DNA from: Pseudisothecium myosuroides
Taxonomy: Eukaryota > Streptophyta > Bryopsida > Hypnales > Lembophyllaceae
Assembly (NCBI GenBank): GCA_951799445.1
Contig: OX637295.1
Span: 24,738,001 to 24,802,000 of the forward strand
Direction: 5' to 3'
DNA: 64,000 nt
The notes under the pieces are model-generated. The model worked only from the letters and a program-made list of their open reading frames with translations. It was not told the origin of the DNA and ran no database searches. Of this stretch, positions 46,900 to 64,000 are shown piece by piece; the first letter of the stretch is position 1; each line of letters starts with the position of its first letter. Made by a program: the position numbers and the translations under genes.

Positions 46900-48800
46900 T
46901 TTGTAATCACTGTAGGTACAGTAACCTACGCACCACACCCTTATCAGAATATTATAACATAAGGTAGATCGCGTATGTTAAAACGCAATTAATTGCTTCA
47001 CTTGAGTAATTGCGCTATTTGATTATCTTGAAAGACACTGCAATGTCCATTCTCGTCCCTCTTTTTTGTAAGATGATCACTTAATTGACGACTCCCATGG
47101 GCAGAGGCATGTCAAATCTCAACAACCGATCCTCCCAAGTAAACAGGTCGGATGAAATCATCTATCAGGGAAACCTTTCGGTGCTGAATCTTGACTGATA
47201 CCTCATCTGCTGAATTTACGAATGGTCCTAGACTAACGGTACAGTGAAGCCAAAGGCAATACGACGTCATAATACCAAACTCGTGTCCAAGAGGCACAAG
47301 GTCCATGCTACAGCAAGAACAGAAAAGTCAGGGGAAGAATATGGTACCTTGTTTTCAACTGTGTGCAATTCGTTGAAGATCGCCTTGAGGAATCGCTAGC
47401 TGAAACATGGAATTCCAAGGTTCCAGCAGAAAAATAAATCTCCCTTCACCCCGCTCTTGGTTCCAAAGCATTTGTTGATGCCTTAAAGCTCTAAGTTGCT
47501 CTACATGTCCAGTGCCTGCTCTGTTTCAGACATTGTGAACAGAGTCCCTAAGAGTCAACCTTGAAAGAGCGCCATTGCCAATGTCGCTACTGCCAAAGCA
47601 CTGCCAGAACGTCGAGCTTCCAAGGTTGCCACGAAGGAAGGGTTACTCTGGACACCCCAAGAATGGGTTCTTCAGTGATAAGGAGTGGTAACGAGTACGA
47701 ATAGACTGTCTCCCAGATACCTATCCTTGTCAGACATGAAACGAGAGCCGGAGGAACCATTCTTCAATAAGAAAGAAAGGAAGATAAACAGGAGGTGGAA
47801 AGTGACCGCCGTTCTTGCTTTCTTGAACTGATGGACGATGTGGAGCATGTGCTAGTTGTGCAGTGTCTCTGCCACTGCAGGGGATATGACAAGCATCTAT
47901 TGACAGGAGTATATTCTCGCTACTTCAGGCTATTGTAAGACCTGGCTATCGACAAAGAAGTCTCATCAACGCAGGGGGGAGAAGCTGAAACTGGCGAGAA
48001 AGATGGCAACGTACAACCTCAAGGGCTAATGACTCAAAAACTCCCCACGTCCTCACTTCTCTTGGCCCATATTGCTGCATCCATCACAAGCAGCTGGTCG
48101 AGGAGAAAGACAACAGGTGAGCAACCAACGGTACACTATGGACGACAATTACAGCCTTGAAAAGTAACTGTAAATGAGTAGCTAGGCCGGTGACTACAAG
48201 AAATAAAAACGAAAGGCAGGCTATGGTGATTGTTTACTTCACCAATGAGCTTCCCAGCTCACGAGGCCGACATTACCCGAGTATACATCTTCTACCCAAA
48301 ACCCCAGTGAAACCAACCTTGCAGAAATACAAAAGTACTGCACAGACTGCATTATCAAACCTTATGCATGGTTACCCCCAACAAGTGTAACATCGAATTT
48401 CTGCACCAGGAAGACGTACTTCATCAGCAAGTCAGACACAGAGTACATCGACACAATGCTGATGTGAGCGTTCTGAATGAGCTCGCAACCCATTTGCGAG
48501 CTTCCACACTAAAAAAAATTGAGTGCAGATTCAATTGCCGAGAGGAGCAAGCTCCATCATCGGTAACAGTAAAGAGATGATGCAGAGAGAAGCGCAGCTG
48601 TGAAAGGACAGGGCAATGAGGAAGAAACAGAACGAGCTTTGATGAAAGCCTGACACTTTCACTACTGCAGGTCTGCCAGTTTTGACCAGAGCTCGCCAGG
48701 AGTTGCTCACGTCTGAGTGTCATCGTGAGAAGGGTCATTGACAGGATTGAAGTGGGGATTGCGTCGGCAGCTCCACATTTTGTGACTAAATGTAACAGAC
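46900..48800. other. Presumed promoter and 5' region of the IQD gene
   Basis: Balanced base composition, unlike the AT-rich spacer beyond 49 kb. Short frames on both strands (48368-48738 among them) lack family resemblance. A 5' untranslated exon may lie here, but no splice pair is compelling. Confidence 0.35.
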
Positions 48801-49290
48801 TTCATACTAACTTGTTAAGCTTGACGGAACTGATGCTTCAAACTTAATAGTGCATGTTGTTTTGGCAATTGAGGCTATTATGCAGTGCTGTCAAAGTTGA
48901 ACTCATTGTGTGTTGTGTTTTGAAGAGAGAAAGTGGAGTGCGGCCTTGGATGGGTGTGAGGAAGAGTCACTTTGAATGTAGTGCGTGCTGTCCGTTTCAT
49001 CTGCTTTGAATGTTGATCCCTAAAGTTCCTTGGCTCAAAAATAAGAAAATACTCTCAAAATTGCACAATAACCGAACACTTTGGACAAAAAGAGTTGTAA
49101 ATAAAATTTTATGCATTTTGAAGAACTTCTAACAGTAGGATCTCATTCTTGACTTATGTTGCAATGACGTATAAAAAATTTAATTTAGATCTTCAAGGCA
49201 TTGCATGAGTGAGATTCATACATGCAAAAAAATAATTTTTACTACTTCACTCACAGTGAACGAAACATACCAAAATCATTTTGGATTTAA

Positions 49291-49926
49291 CCCCTAAATG
49301 CCCAAGGCCTGTTTTCAGCTTTCTGAATTTTGCTCTAAATTGAACAAAAAACCAACATACTGATAAGTTGTATCAATTTTTTTAGAATTGTAACCGTACA
49401 AATTCAAACTAGACATGTTAGAGGTCACATAGGAAAAGAAAACACAACAATATCACTTATGAATTGAAAGATTATAATGTTTGAAATGAGGGTGTTAAAA
49501 CTAAAAAATTCTTTCAATCCTTTTTTCACATGTCAAATCTAAAAAGTTGGTCACCAAAAAAATATGAGATTAAAAGGCCTAACACTCATTACCCCAATCA
49601 ATTTACGGCTTCTCAAAATCTACTCTACAATTTTTTTAAATGAATTTTTAATGTGATTTTTTCTCCAAAATCTAATGTATTTGGGGCTCATTTCCAAGAG
49701 CCCTCAACACTACGGAAAGTCAAGATTGCAATGGGTACCCTTGCACAAAATCTTGAGTAGAAAAATCATAAAACATCATTTTCAAAATCGGACTTTTGAA
49801 GCTATAGCTAGACTTCAAAAAGAATTTTACAAAAATATAAACTAGTAAAAATAGCAACTTGGTTAGGTTTTTTTTAACTTCAAAGTATTGCCGACACCAG
49901 AATTTGGTGCCTCGGGCATTTAGGGG
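49291..49926. mobile_element. TTAA-flanked TIR element (d), 636 bp
   Basis: Intact TTAA lies at 49287-49290 and 49927-49930. The ends are CCCCTAAATGCCCAAGGC and, inverted, CCCCTAAATGCCCGAGGC (17 of 18). The interior aligns with element (c) in opposite orientation. There is no ORF. Confidence 0.88.
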
Positions 49927-49930
49927 TTAA

Positions 49931-50613
49931 AAGAGCATTAGGGGTTAATATTCTCAATCAGTGATACTTTACCAAATTGTAGCTACGTTAGCAAGTGTTT
50001 GTTTGTTTTTGGCGATTTGGTGGAAAATTGCCAAAAAAATTCAAATTAAAAAAAAATCTTGGATGAAATCGCTAAATTGTGGATGAAAACTGAATTATAG
50101 ATATGTGCTAATATGATATTTTCTATCCAATATGTGGATGAATGTTGAAATTTGGAGCACACTATAACATTCAATATTGCCACTTTGGCACTTCATTAAA
50201 AATAAAAATAAAAACTTGGTTAGCAACTTTTATGCATAATTCCTATGATTTCAACTATTAGATTTGTTGGTTTGAATTTTGGGGGCATTGATGTGAAGGT
50301 TGGTTGATTAGTCAAAGTGAGTTATAGACTATATATGATACATGCTGCAAAAAATTGAATCCAATCAATTAGTTGTGGCTCCTTATTGTGAGAGGAAAGT
50401 AAATTATTGTCAACAATGACAAAAAGAAATCTAATTTTATAAATAATAAGAAATAAATTTTATAAATTTTTATTAAAATCAATCGCTTTTCTAGAAGTGG
50501 CTTTGTCCCTTTTGTGGTGCATGTGTGGTAGGAAGGTCCATTCTCGATGTTAAACTCATTCCGTACAGTTAGGAATTTGGCCCTTCGGTTAACACTCGAT
50601 CCATGCATTCAAC
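49931..50613. other. AT-rich spacer, no gene seen
   Basis: Begins with 'gcattaggggttaa' (49936), which looks like the stub of yet another TTAA element end. Nothing else can be supported. Confidence 0.35.
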
Positions 50614-50617
50614 TTAA

Positions 50618-51542
50618 TCCCTAAAGGACTGTTTGTTCCTTTGGGAGACAATTTGGGTCCGGGTAGGTTCCTATTGTCTCAATTTGTAGTAAAAAATTTT
50701 GGGATTTTTTGAGGTTGTGAAGTTTTGCAAGAGCTTTGTGGATATATAATTTTTTTTTAAATTGGTGCCCGGGAGCAGAAATTATGGCACAATAAGCCAA
50801 AAATGGAGATTGGCGGGCAGCCAAAAAAAATCACAAAAAGTCAAAATAAATTTTTTTAATTTTTTTCTCTTAAAATATTATATTTTTGTCTACACGTGAA
50901 GCTTTGATTCATTCAATTTGGACTTGTGATGAAAAAGTTATGGACAATCTTAGTTTTTCAGGCAATCTAAGCATCTTCTTGAAAAAATAACCTATAGGAT
51001 TCATTTTTGAATGCAATTTTTACAATTTTCCAAAAAACATTGTTGGACATGGTTAAATTTGCTTGCTAGAACAATCTCACCGTTGGCATTTTTGTGTTTC
51101 AACTCCATCGTAGAGTTAATAATGGTTTTGTCTTTCCTTCATTCTTGAACCTACTTCTGCTTAACAATTTTTTAATGAGTGAAAATTAAGGGTTTTTTTC
51201 CTGAATTTTTTTCTTGTATTCTCAACTCAAATATGCAACATAAAAAGTTAAAAAATCAAAATTATTAGTACAAAAAATTTAAGTTAAAAAGATTCAAAGC
51301 CAAAAAATCTAGTCATAGAAGGTGTAAAAATTTTTTTTTTCTTCACTTTGGATGCAAATATTTTGCAATCCATGGGGTCAAAGTTTCTGAAATTTCTTTC
51401 ATACGTACTTATACTAGTCTAGTATAAGATCCTACGGTTAGATATGCAAAAAAAAACAATTCTTAAAGTTTTTTGCTCTTCGCAATAGAAATGGCAGTTT
51501 CAAGTGTTGTTTGATGGAAAAAAAGCCTCGGTCCTTTAGGGG
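50618..51542. mobile_element. TTAA-flanked TIR element (g), 925 bp
   Basis: TTAA lies at 50614-50617 and 51543-51546. The left end is TCCCTAAAGGACTG; the right end, inverted, is CCCCTAAAGGACCGAGGC. Size and layout parallel element (e) (927 bp). Both keep 'atggcagttt' near the right end and a phrase like 'attcaatttgga...' near the middle left. Confidence 0.82.
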
Positions 51543-51654
51543 TTAAAGCAATCATTTTTAAATAATTGACATATTGGCTACATTGGAATGAATAGCGGTC
51601 ACAATGAAGACATTGAGTTACAATAATGGAGTCAAAGAGTGAACACAATTATAG

Positions 51655-51829
51655 CACTATTAGAAAATTCAATTTTTTTGTTGATTTGGTCACATTGATG
51701 TGAATTACTTTTTTCTTGATTTGGACAATAATAACCTGTTGATTTGAACAGATTACTATCCAAATCAACAAAAAAGTGACCCACGCCAACGCGACCAAAT
51801 CAATAGAAAAATTGAATTTTCGAGTAGTG
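51655..51829. mobile_element. CACTA-type MITE, 175 bp, TAG target duplication
   Basis: The ends begin CACTATTAGAAAATTCAATT and, inverted, CACTACTCGAAAATTCAATT; pairing extends about 75 bp inwards, so it folds into a long hairpin. TAG stands directly outside both ends (51652-51654 and 51830-51832), the 3-bp duplication typical of CACTA elements. Confidence 0.85.
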
Positions 51830-51834
51830 TAGGA

Positions 51835-52698
51835 ACTCACTTCATGGGTTTGTGTTTTACCTTTTGAGTCCAAAATCATCACAAAAGTGACTATTTTAAT
51901 GCAATGAATGGTAGTTTGTGATTGTAGAAAATTAGTTTAAAACATTTTTAGGTAAATTACATGACCATTATAGATGCACTTTATGTTGATTTTGAATAGT
52001 CTAGTGACTTTCTTGGGCTATTTGGGTAGCCCCTTTCAAAAATTCAAAAATTTCATACTTTCTTGGAAAAATATAATTTCAATTGCCACTCCCTTCTCTT
52101 ACATTTGTTTATAAGTAGGAATTTTTTTAATTTCATTCATACTAAGCGACAAGATAACCAGTTTGCTTGCAATGAGTTCATCCACCTTTCATAGCTATGA
52201 GAGGGTTTGTAGCTTATTTCAAAGTGCTTTTGTTCTGTAGATGTAAAATATATTACGACTTATTTAGGGCCGGTTTACATTAAGGCCGGACCTAAGGCCC
52301 TCTTGAATCATCAAAGCAGGGATTGGTGGAAAAATAGGCATGGTCCAAATTGGGTTTACACTTTGGCCAAGGCCTATGCCATTTTTCATGGATGAGAAGT
52401 CTACTTGGAATTACCACCAAGAAATGCACCGTTCATTTCCTAGGTAGATTATTTTTCATGATTTTTCATAATTCCCTACTAGAAGAAAAAATCATCGTAA
52501 CCAGGGAGTATGGGGTTCTCATCTGCCCTAACGGATGATCAGCACAACATTTGCTCAATTGTCATTTGTTTCTGCATTTCTAGTCGGGGGTTTACATCGG
52601 TAAATACCCTTCTCATTGGGATTTTTGGCAAAAAAAAAAAAAGGGGGCCCTCCTCATCGCTGGCTCTGTCCTCCTCTCTAAACCATTTTTTAGAGCCT
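51835..52698. other. Spacer with possible decayed element
   Basis: 'gccggtttacattaaggcc' (52269) and 'gggtttacatcggtaaata' (52586) hint at the ends of an element, but they do not pair well. No gene is visible. Confidence 0.3.
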
Positions 52699-52702
52699 TT
52701 AA

Positions 52703-52924
52703 CCCTTGAACGACGCGGAGGACGTTTGACGTCCGATGAATGACAGAGCATCTTTGCATGTGGATAGAAGTGCAACTATTCATCCTCGAAATTTTGTTGT
52801 GAAAAGGGAAGGTCTTCTACAGTAGGTCAATTTCCAACGAGTGCTTTTCCATTTTGTTAAGACAATGATTCACACGGTAATGGAAAGGGAGGATTTCGAG
52901 GGTCACCCCTTCGTCCTTTAAGGG
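52703..52924. mobile_element. TTAA-flanked TIR element (j), 222 bp
   Basis: TTAA lies at 52699-52702 and 52925-52928. The ends are CCCTTGAACGACG and, inverted, CCCTTAAAGGACG. It is a short member of the same loose subfamily as (a) and (k). Confidence 0.75.
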
Positions 52925-53136
52925 TTAAATTCAGTGCACCTCTTCCAAGGGGATTCCCCATACAAAATGTATTGAAAAATGCAATTAAAGCAAGAAAAAC
53001 TGATTCAGAATTAGACCTATCCATTTCTGGCCCCTTGGATCCGTAACTAAACCCAATCACTGGATTTGGAAGAGAATTGCAACTGCCACTACAGATAAAA
53101 ACTCGAAGATCACAAAATATGGGCAAATTTCATTAA

Positions 53137-54078
53137 CACCTAATGGACCAAAGATAGAATGGAGCCTTTTAGGCAACATAGCAATTTTGGGCAGCTCACT
53201 ACGAACAAAATTTTTATTTTATTTCTTAAAAAATTTCACACAACATGTGCCCAAGGAGTAGCTTTAAGGCACAACAATTTTCATAACTTTTGACTGCATG
53301 GTTAAAAAGTTATTGTATGATATGTAATTTTCATTGATCTTTGGGCAGCTAAAAAAATTGTTTAAATAACACTTTTTTAAGAAATAAAAACTTAGAATTA
53401 GTTTCCTAAATTTATATACACGTGGAAATCTTTAAATCATTCCATTTGGATTAATGAAATGAAAGTTTTGAGGAGTTTTAGTTTGTGGGTAGTTATGAAA
53501 TCTCTACTCTAAAATAAACTTTGAAGTCCTTTATTTGAGTTAATTTTCGTTATTTTTGAAAAAAAATAAAAAAATTGGGTGTAGATTGTTTATTACAACA
53601 TTACAACCATAGGAATTGGCATTTTTCAATTCCATAATTAAAATCTTAACACTGTAGCGTTTTGAATTATTCTCTACTTCTTTCTATTTTTTCCTACTTA
53701 CTATTTCTTTCTATATGTTGTACAATTCCAAATGATTTGAAAATTTTCAAGCATGTAGGTAACTTGCCTTAAAGAATGAATACAAAGAGTAACCACCATT
53801 TTGGACATTTTTTCATAAAAATGTAACCTTGTGAAATGCAGCTACCTGGTTTTTTGTAGGGCCCCAAAAAGGATTTTTGTCATTCAAACACTAATATCTT
53901 GCAATCTACAGAGTGGAAATTTCTGAAATTTTTTCCACATCTTCTCAAACTAGTGTACCACAAGATCTTATGGTTACATGTTTCCAAAAATGTTTTTTTT
54001 CTAAAATTTGGTACTTGTACTAGAAATGGCAGTTTGGGAGCATTATTTTTGTGAAAACATAGTCAAAAATGTTTAAGG
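53137..54078. mobile_element. TTAA-flanked element (f), about 942 bp, right end eroded
   Basis: TTAA lies at 53133-53136 with left end CACCTAATGGACCAAAG. 53400-54060 aligns closely with the right part of element (e), including 'gtttattacaacattacaac'. The right terminus has decayed to 'gtttaaggtaaa'. Confidence 0.7.
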
Positions 54079-54099
54079 TAAAAATGACACTATTTCATA

Positions 54100-54240
54100 T
54101 GCCATTTTCAGACCACACGGTCTGAACCATCTAGGAAAGGTATAGATTTTAGACTATGAAACCTGAACCATCTAGGGTAGGTATAGATTTCAGACCGCGT
54201 GGTCTGAACTATAAAAGTGCCAAAGTTACAGAATGACACT
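54100..54240. repeat. Short direct repeats and palindromes
   Basis: CAGACCACACGGTCTG and CAGACCGCGTGGTCTG are near-perfect palindromes. Between them 'ctgaaccatctagg' plus 'aggtatagat' occurs twice about 52 bp apart. The phrase 'tctaggataggtatagat' recurs in the receptor-kinase intron at 62587. Confidence 0.6.
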
Positions 54241-54581
54241 ATTTTAATGAAATTTGCTATAAAGGTGTTGTTACAGAGCGTGAATGGAGGCATCAATTTT
54301 GTTACATTGGTATAATTCAAAGCGCCAAAGTTGTGACATTCTACTGCTCAAAGCTCCTAAGATTCTTCACCAATTTCCTAACTTTCTACCAATTGAAAGA
54401 AAGAGACTTTGCTTGTGCCCAAGCAATTACATTACAAGAGGATCTTCCTTGTAGCATTCATTTGATTATTAAGGTAGCTACAGAAACTTCCTCAAGGTAC
54501 GAGAATCTTTGTCATCTACAACACTCACTTGAATATCAAATAAGGTTGCTACTATACTCAAACTTCCGCAAGGTAGCTTAA

Positions 54582-55553
54582 CCCTTCATCGCCGAAGGTC
54601 CAAACATGCTTAAAAGCATCCTGCCTTTGCAAGCATGAAAAGTCTAAATTTCAGTAAGGTATGAAAATCTCAACCGTACAATCTTGTTGTGTGCATGTTG
54701 TAGATGGTGTGGAACAAATTTGGGGTCATTTGACCGTATAGATTGAAAGAGTATAATGTTTTAGTGTTGGAAAAAGGTGCTGAAATTTTCTTAAAAACAC
54801 ATTTGGAGGTGATTTGGGGGTTTAAACCTACTCAAATGAAAAAACATCAAATTTCCAAGTGATTCAAAAACAGAATGTAAAATCTTTTGTGAAAAAAAAT
54901 ATCATTCAAATGACTCATTGTGTTTGCAAAATGGATTGGAAATGTTAAAAAACAGTGAAAAAAGTAGCAAAAAATCACATCTATAGCTGAACCTCCTTCT
55001 ACTAAAATGCTTCTCAGTCACTCATAACTTCTTGGATCAATATGAAATTTTAACCACAAAAACTAGACTAGTACGCGCAACTTTTACAACAAAAATTATT
55101 GAAAACGGACCATGTATGAAGAAATTATGAGCCGCCGAAGTTCACTATAATACAAAAATGTCTGGATTTTGAACTTCGAATTGCTCTCAAACATTCAAAA
55201 TAGCTTGGATTGACATGAAAATTTCACCTCAATAACTAGAGCTTAAGGGGAACAAAATCCAACAAATTTTATTGAAAATGAACATTTGATGAAAAAGATA
55301 CAAGCCCCGAAAGTTGCACTCATGACATTGCAGTGTGCTGAACTCAAATTGAACCTGTGAACTTCGAATGACTTTCACAAACTCAATTCGTCTTGGATTG
55401 ATCTGAAAATTTTACCACACAAACTAGACTGGTATGCGCAACTTTTACAAGAAATTTTATTAAATTTGGACATCAGATGCAAAGATTAGAGCACTTCGAA
55501 TTGGACTGTTACAGTGTGTGAGGACACTTTTTGTCCCCTTCGGCGATGAAGGG
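54582..55553. mobile_element. TTAA-flanked TIR element (i), 972 bp, perfect 17-bp ends
   Basis: TTAA lies at 54578-54581 and 55554-55557. Both ends are exactly CCCTTCATCGCCGAAGG. It is the youngest-looking of the set. The interior has three diverged repeats of about 190 bp (around 55010, 55200 and 55390) built on 'cttggattgatatgaaaatt' and 'actagactggtatgcgcaac'. There is no transposase ORF. Confidence 0.92.
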
Positions 55554-55559
55554 TTAAGT

Positions 55560-56235
55560 CAATGCAAAACCTTGACCCCTTCCGACTAGAGCCAAATAAT
55601 GGGCCTACCTTTCTAGACCTACCTCCTTCAACCAAACTTTCCACAATTGTACTAATACAAAACCTTCAAAAGTCAGAAGGAATGACCGACATAAGTCCTT
55701 GTCAATTTTTCTACTCCGTTAGTTCTACAAGGCGATGTTTCCCACCCTGTTAACACATAAAACTGGAAGAGTTCATTTTTTCTTGGACCCTAATTGATTG
55801 AGTCCATGGGTTCTGAGAAAAGCAAGGTGATGGTAGTGGTACCTAAAAGCAAAGAATTTGTAGACGGTTAGCGAAGAACCATCTCCCTTGAAACTGATTT
55901 AGAGCCAGAGTTGAGTCTTCTGTGAGTGAGTCTCTGGCTCTCTGGTCATCATGCTCCGTTTTGTCAAGGGCATCGTTGTTTCCGAAGATGACTCTCCACT
56001 CATCATGCTCCATTCTGCCAAGGGCAACGTTGTTTCAAGGGGTGGACCTACTATCGCTTCCCAGGACTTGCTCCCAGGTGCTAGAGTCAAGGGAGGCGTC
56101 TGATGTGCTAATAAGAGTGGTTCCAAAATGGCTAGAACCGCCTGCATTCATCAACAAGGATTTTTTATTAGTGTTGGAAAGAACATGATACGAACAATTA
56201 GACGGAACATATACATCCCTTAGACATACTGTATG
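55560..56235. other. Unassigned segment with short opposing frames
   Basis: 55922-56188 has an 88-codon plus-strand and an 82-codon minus-strand frame, both Ser/Leu-rich, around a near-tandem repeat ('catcatgctccgtttt' and 'catcatgctccattct'). No family is recognised. Confidence 0.3.
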
Positions 56236-56237
56236 TA

Positions 56238-56357
56238 AAGAAATGTTTACACTTGGTGGTAAGGATGGAGTTCACAAAGTGAATCCGGTCCAAAGGTGTC
56301 GCTCAATTTTTTCTTAAGAACTTCATTAACAATACTCTTAACACCAAGTCAAAACTG
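56238..56357. mobile_element. Fold-back element, diverged copy
   Basis: 'atgtttacacttggtggtaa' at 56243 is the imperfect inverse of 'ttaacaccaagtcaaaact' at 56338. These are the same ends as the element at 56853. Confidence 0.6.
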
Positions 56358-56852
56358 AAAACGTACATTGAATCCTTTTATGTTGGGTTGAGTTTTAGTA
56401 TTTGTGGGCTAAATGTAGAGATTTTGGAAATTTCTACCAATAATTTTGGGAGGATGGCCACTTCTACGCTTTTAAAGCTAACTTCATTTACTTTTTAACA
56501 ATAACAAGGTTGACCTTTTTAGAATGTTTGTTTGTATGAAAACTAGAATCAAAGGATTGAGTGGTACTTAGAAGTATTTCTTGGTAGTAAGGAGTTGAAG
56601 ATATGTTTACCTTTACTTGTTAGGAACCCCAACCTATTTCTATGTAACAATGGCTATCATTTAAGGGCCTTAAATGTATGCTGATGCATAAGATCAAGTT
56701 TGATTTCTTAAAAGGTGTGGGTCAACATACCTTATGGTACATTCAAACCAAGGGGATGTAACTTACTTCTGAAAAGGATAAAATAACCTCCATAATGATA
56801 AATACTGAAAAGTAGAGGGAGTATAATAAGGTTATTTTGATCCCATGATCTT

Positions 56853-56978
56853 AAGGTATGTTTGCACTTGGTGTTAAAAGAGTGTTGTTATTGGGGTCTT
56901 AGGAACGAATTTAGACCTACTTTTGGACCTGATTCAGATTGCAAACGCCACCTCTAACACCAAGTGCAAACATACCTT
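56853..56978. mobile_element. Fold-back MITE, 126 bp, perfect 24-bp inverted ends
   Basis: The 24 bases at 56853-56876 (starting AAGGTATGTTTGCACTTGG) are the exact inverse complement of 56955-56978. It lies just 3' of the receptor-kinase gene. The target duplication is not clear. Confidence 0.85.
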
Positions 56979-57044
56979 TTTAGTTGTCCTTCTCAGAAGG
57001 GTAATATTTTCTACCCTTAATGCTCAAAGGAGTTAAATTAAACA

Positions 57045-63995
<6,951 letters not shown>

Positions 63996-64000
63996 TTGAC

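Noticed and set aside
48368..48738. Overlapping ORFs on both strands upstream of the IQD gene
   Set aside because: Short, no domain, no splice context; more likely promoter or untranslated sequence.
52260..52620. Possible element with ends around GCCGGTTTACAT
   Set aside because: The two candidate ends do not pair as inverted repeats and no target duplication is seen.

Overview
This is nuclear DNA of a land plant. Three intron-bearing genes with plant-specific architecture support that: an IQ67-domain (IQD) calmodulin-binding protein, an LRR receptor kinase of the LRR-VIII-1 type, and a SET-domain protein. A small cluster of U2 spliceosomal RNA loci with plant USE/TATA promoters agrees. Introns are short (about 110-560 bp), while the spacer DNA is AT-rich and full of old transposons. 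A seed-free plant (bryophyte or lycophyte grade) fits best, but I cannot name the species.

Layout. 1-16.3 kb is mostly repeat debris. It holds the truncated copy of a segmental duplication (1-2.1 kb, matching 13.7-16.3 kb), a TIR element at 3.4 kb, the first TTAA-flanked elements, and a broken, probably PD-(D/E)XK-like gene (6.8-8.2 kb, minus). It also holds a roughly 240-bp tandem array (9-10.2 kb) and a COQ5 pseudogene fragment whose intron carries a solo LTR. 16.1-17.8 kb (minus) is a zinc-finger gene with a SAM-like N-terminal exon. 18.3-22.4 kb is spacer with a truncated retroposon tail and a TTAA element. 22.4-24.3 kb is a three-exon SET-domain gene.

25.6-43 kb is a block of segmental duplications carrying five U2 snRNA loci of two subtypes. 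CACTA-type, TTAA-type and other DNA elements interrupt it, and an antisense fragment of the SET gene sits at 34.7-35.0 kb. 43.55-46.9 kb (minus) is a complete seven-exon IQD gene. 49-56.9 kb is again transposon-rich spacer with six TTAA-flanked elements or remnants, a CACTA MITE and two fold-back elements. 57.0-64.0 kb (minus) is a 20-exon LRR receptor-like kinase that starts five bases from the window edge.

The two strongest signals are (1) at least eleven short elements flanked by TTAA with ends of the form CCC...GGG, in about five TIR subfamilies that share internal motifs, which is what piggyBac-type non-autonomous elements look like and is unusual in a plant; and (2) the five-copy U2 array, where the copies carry different defects in branch-site recognition, Sm site, stem I or promoter.
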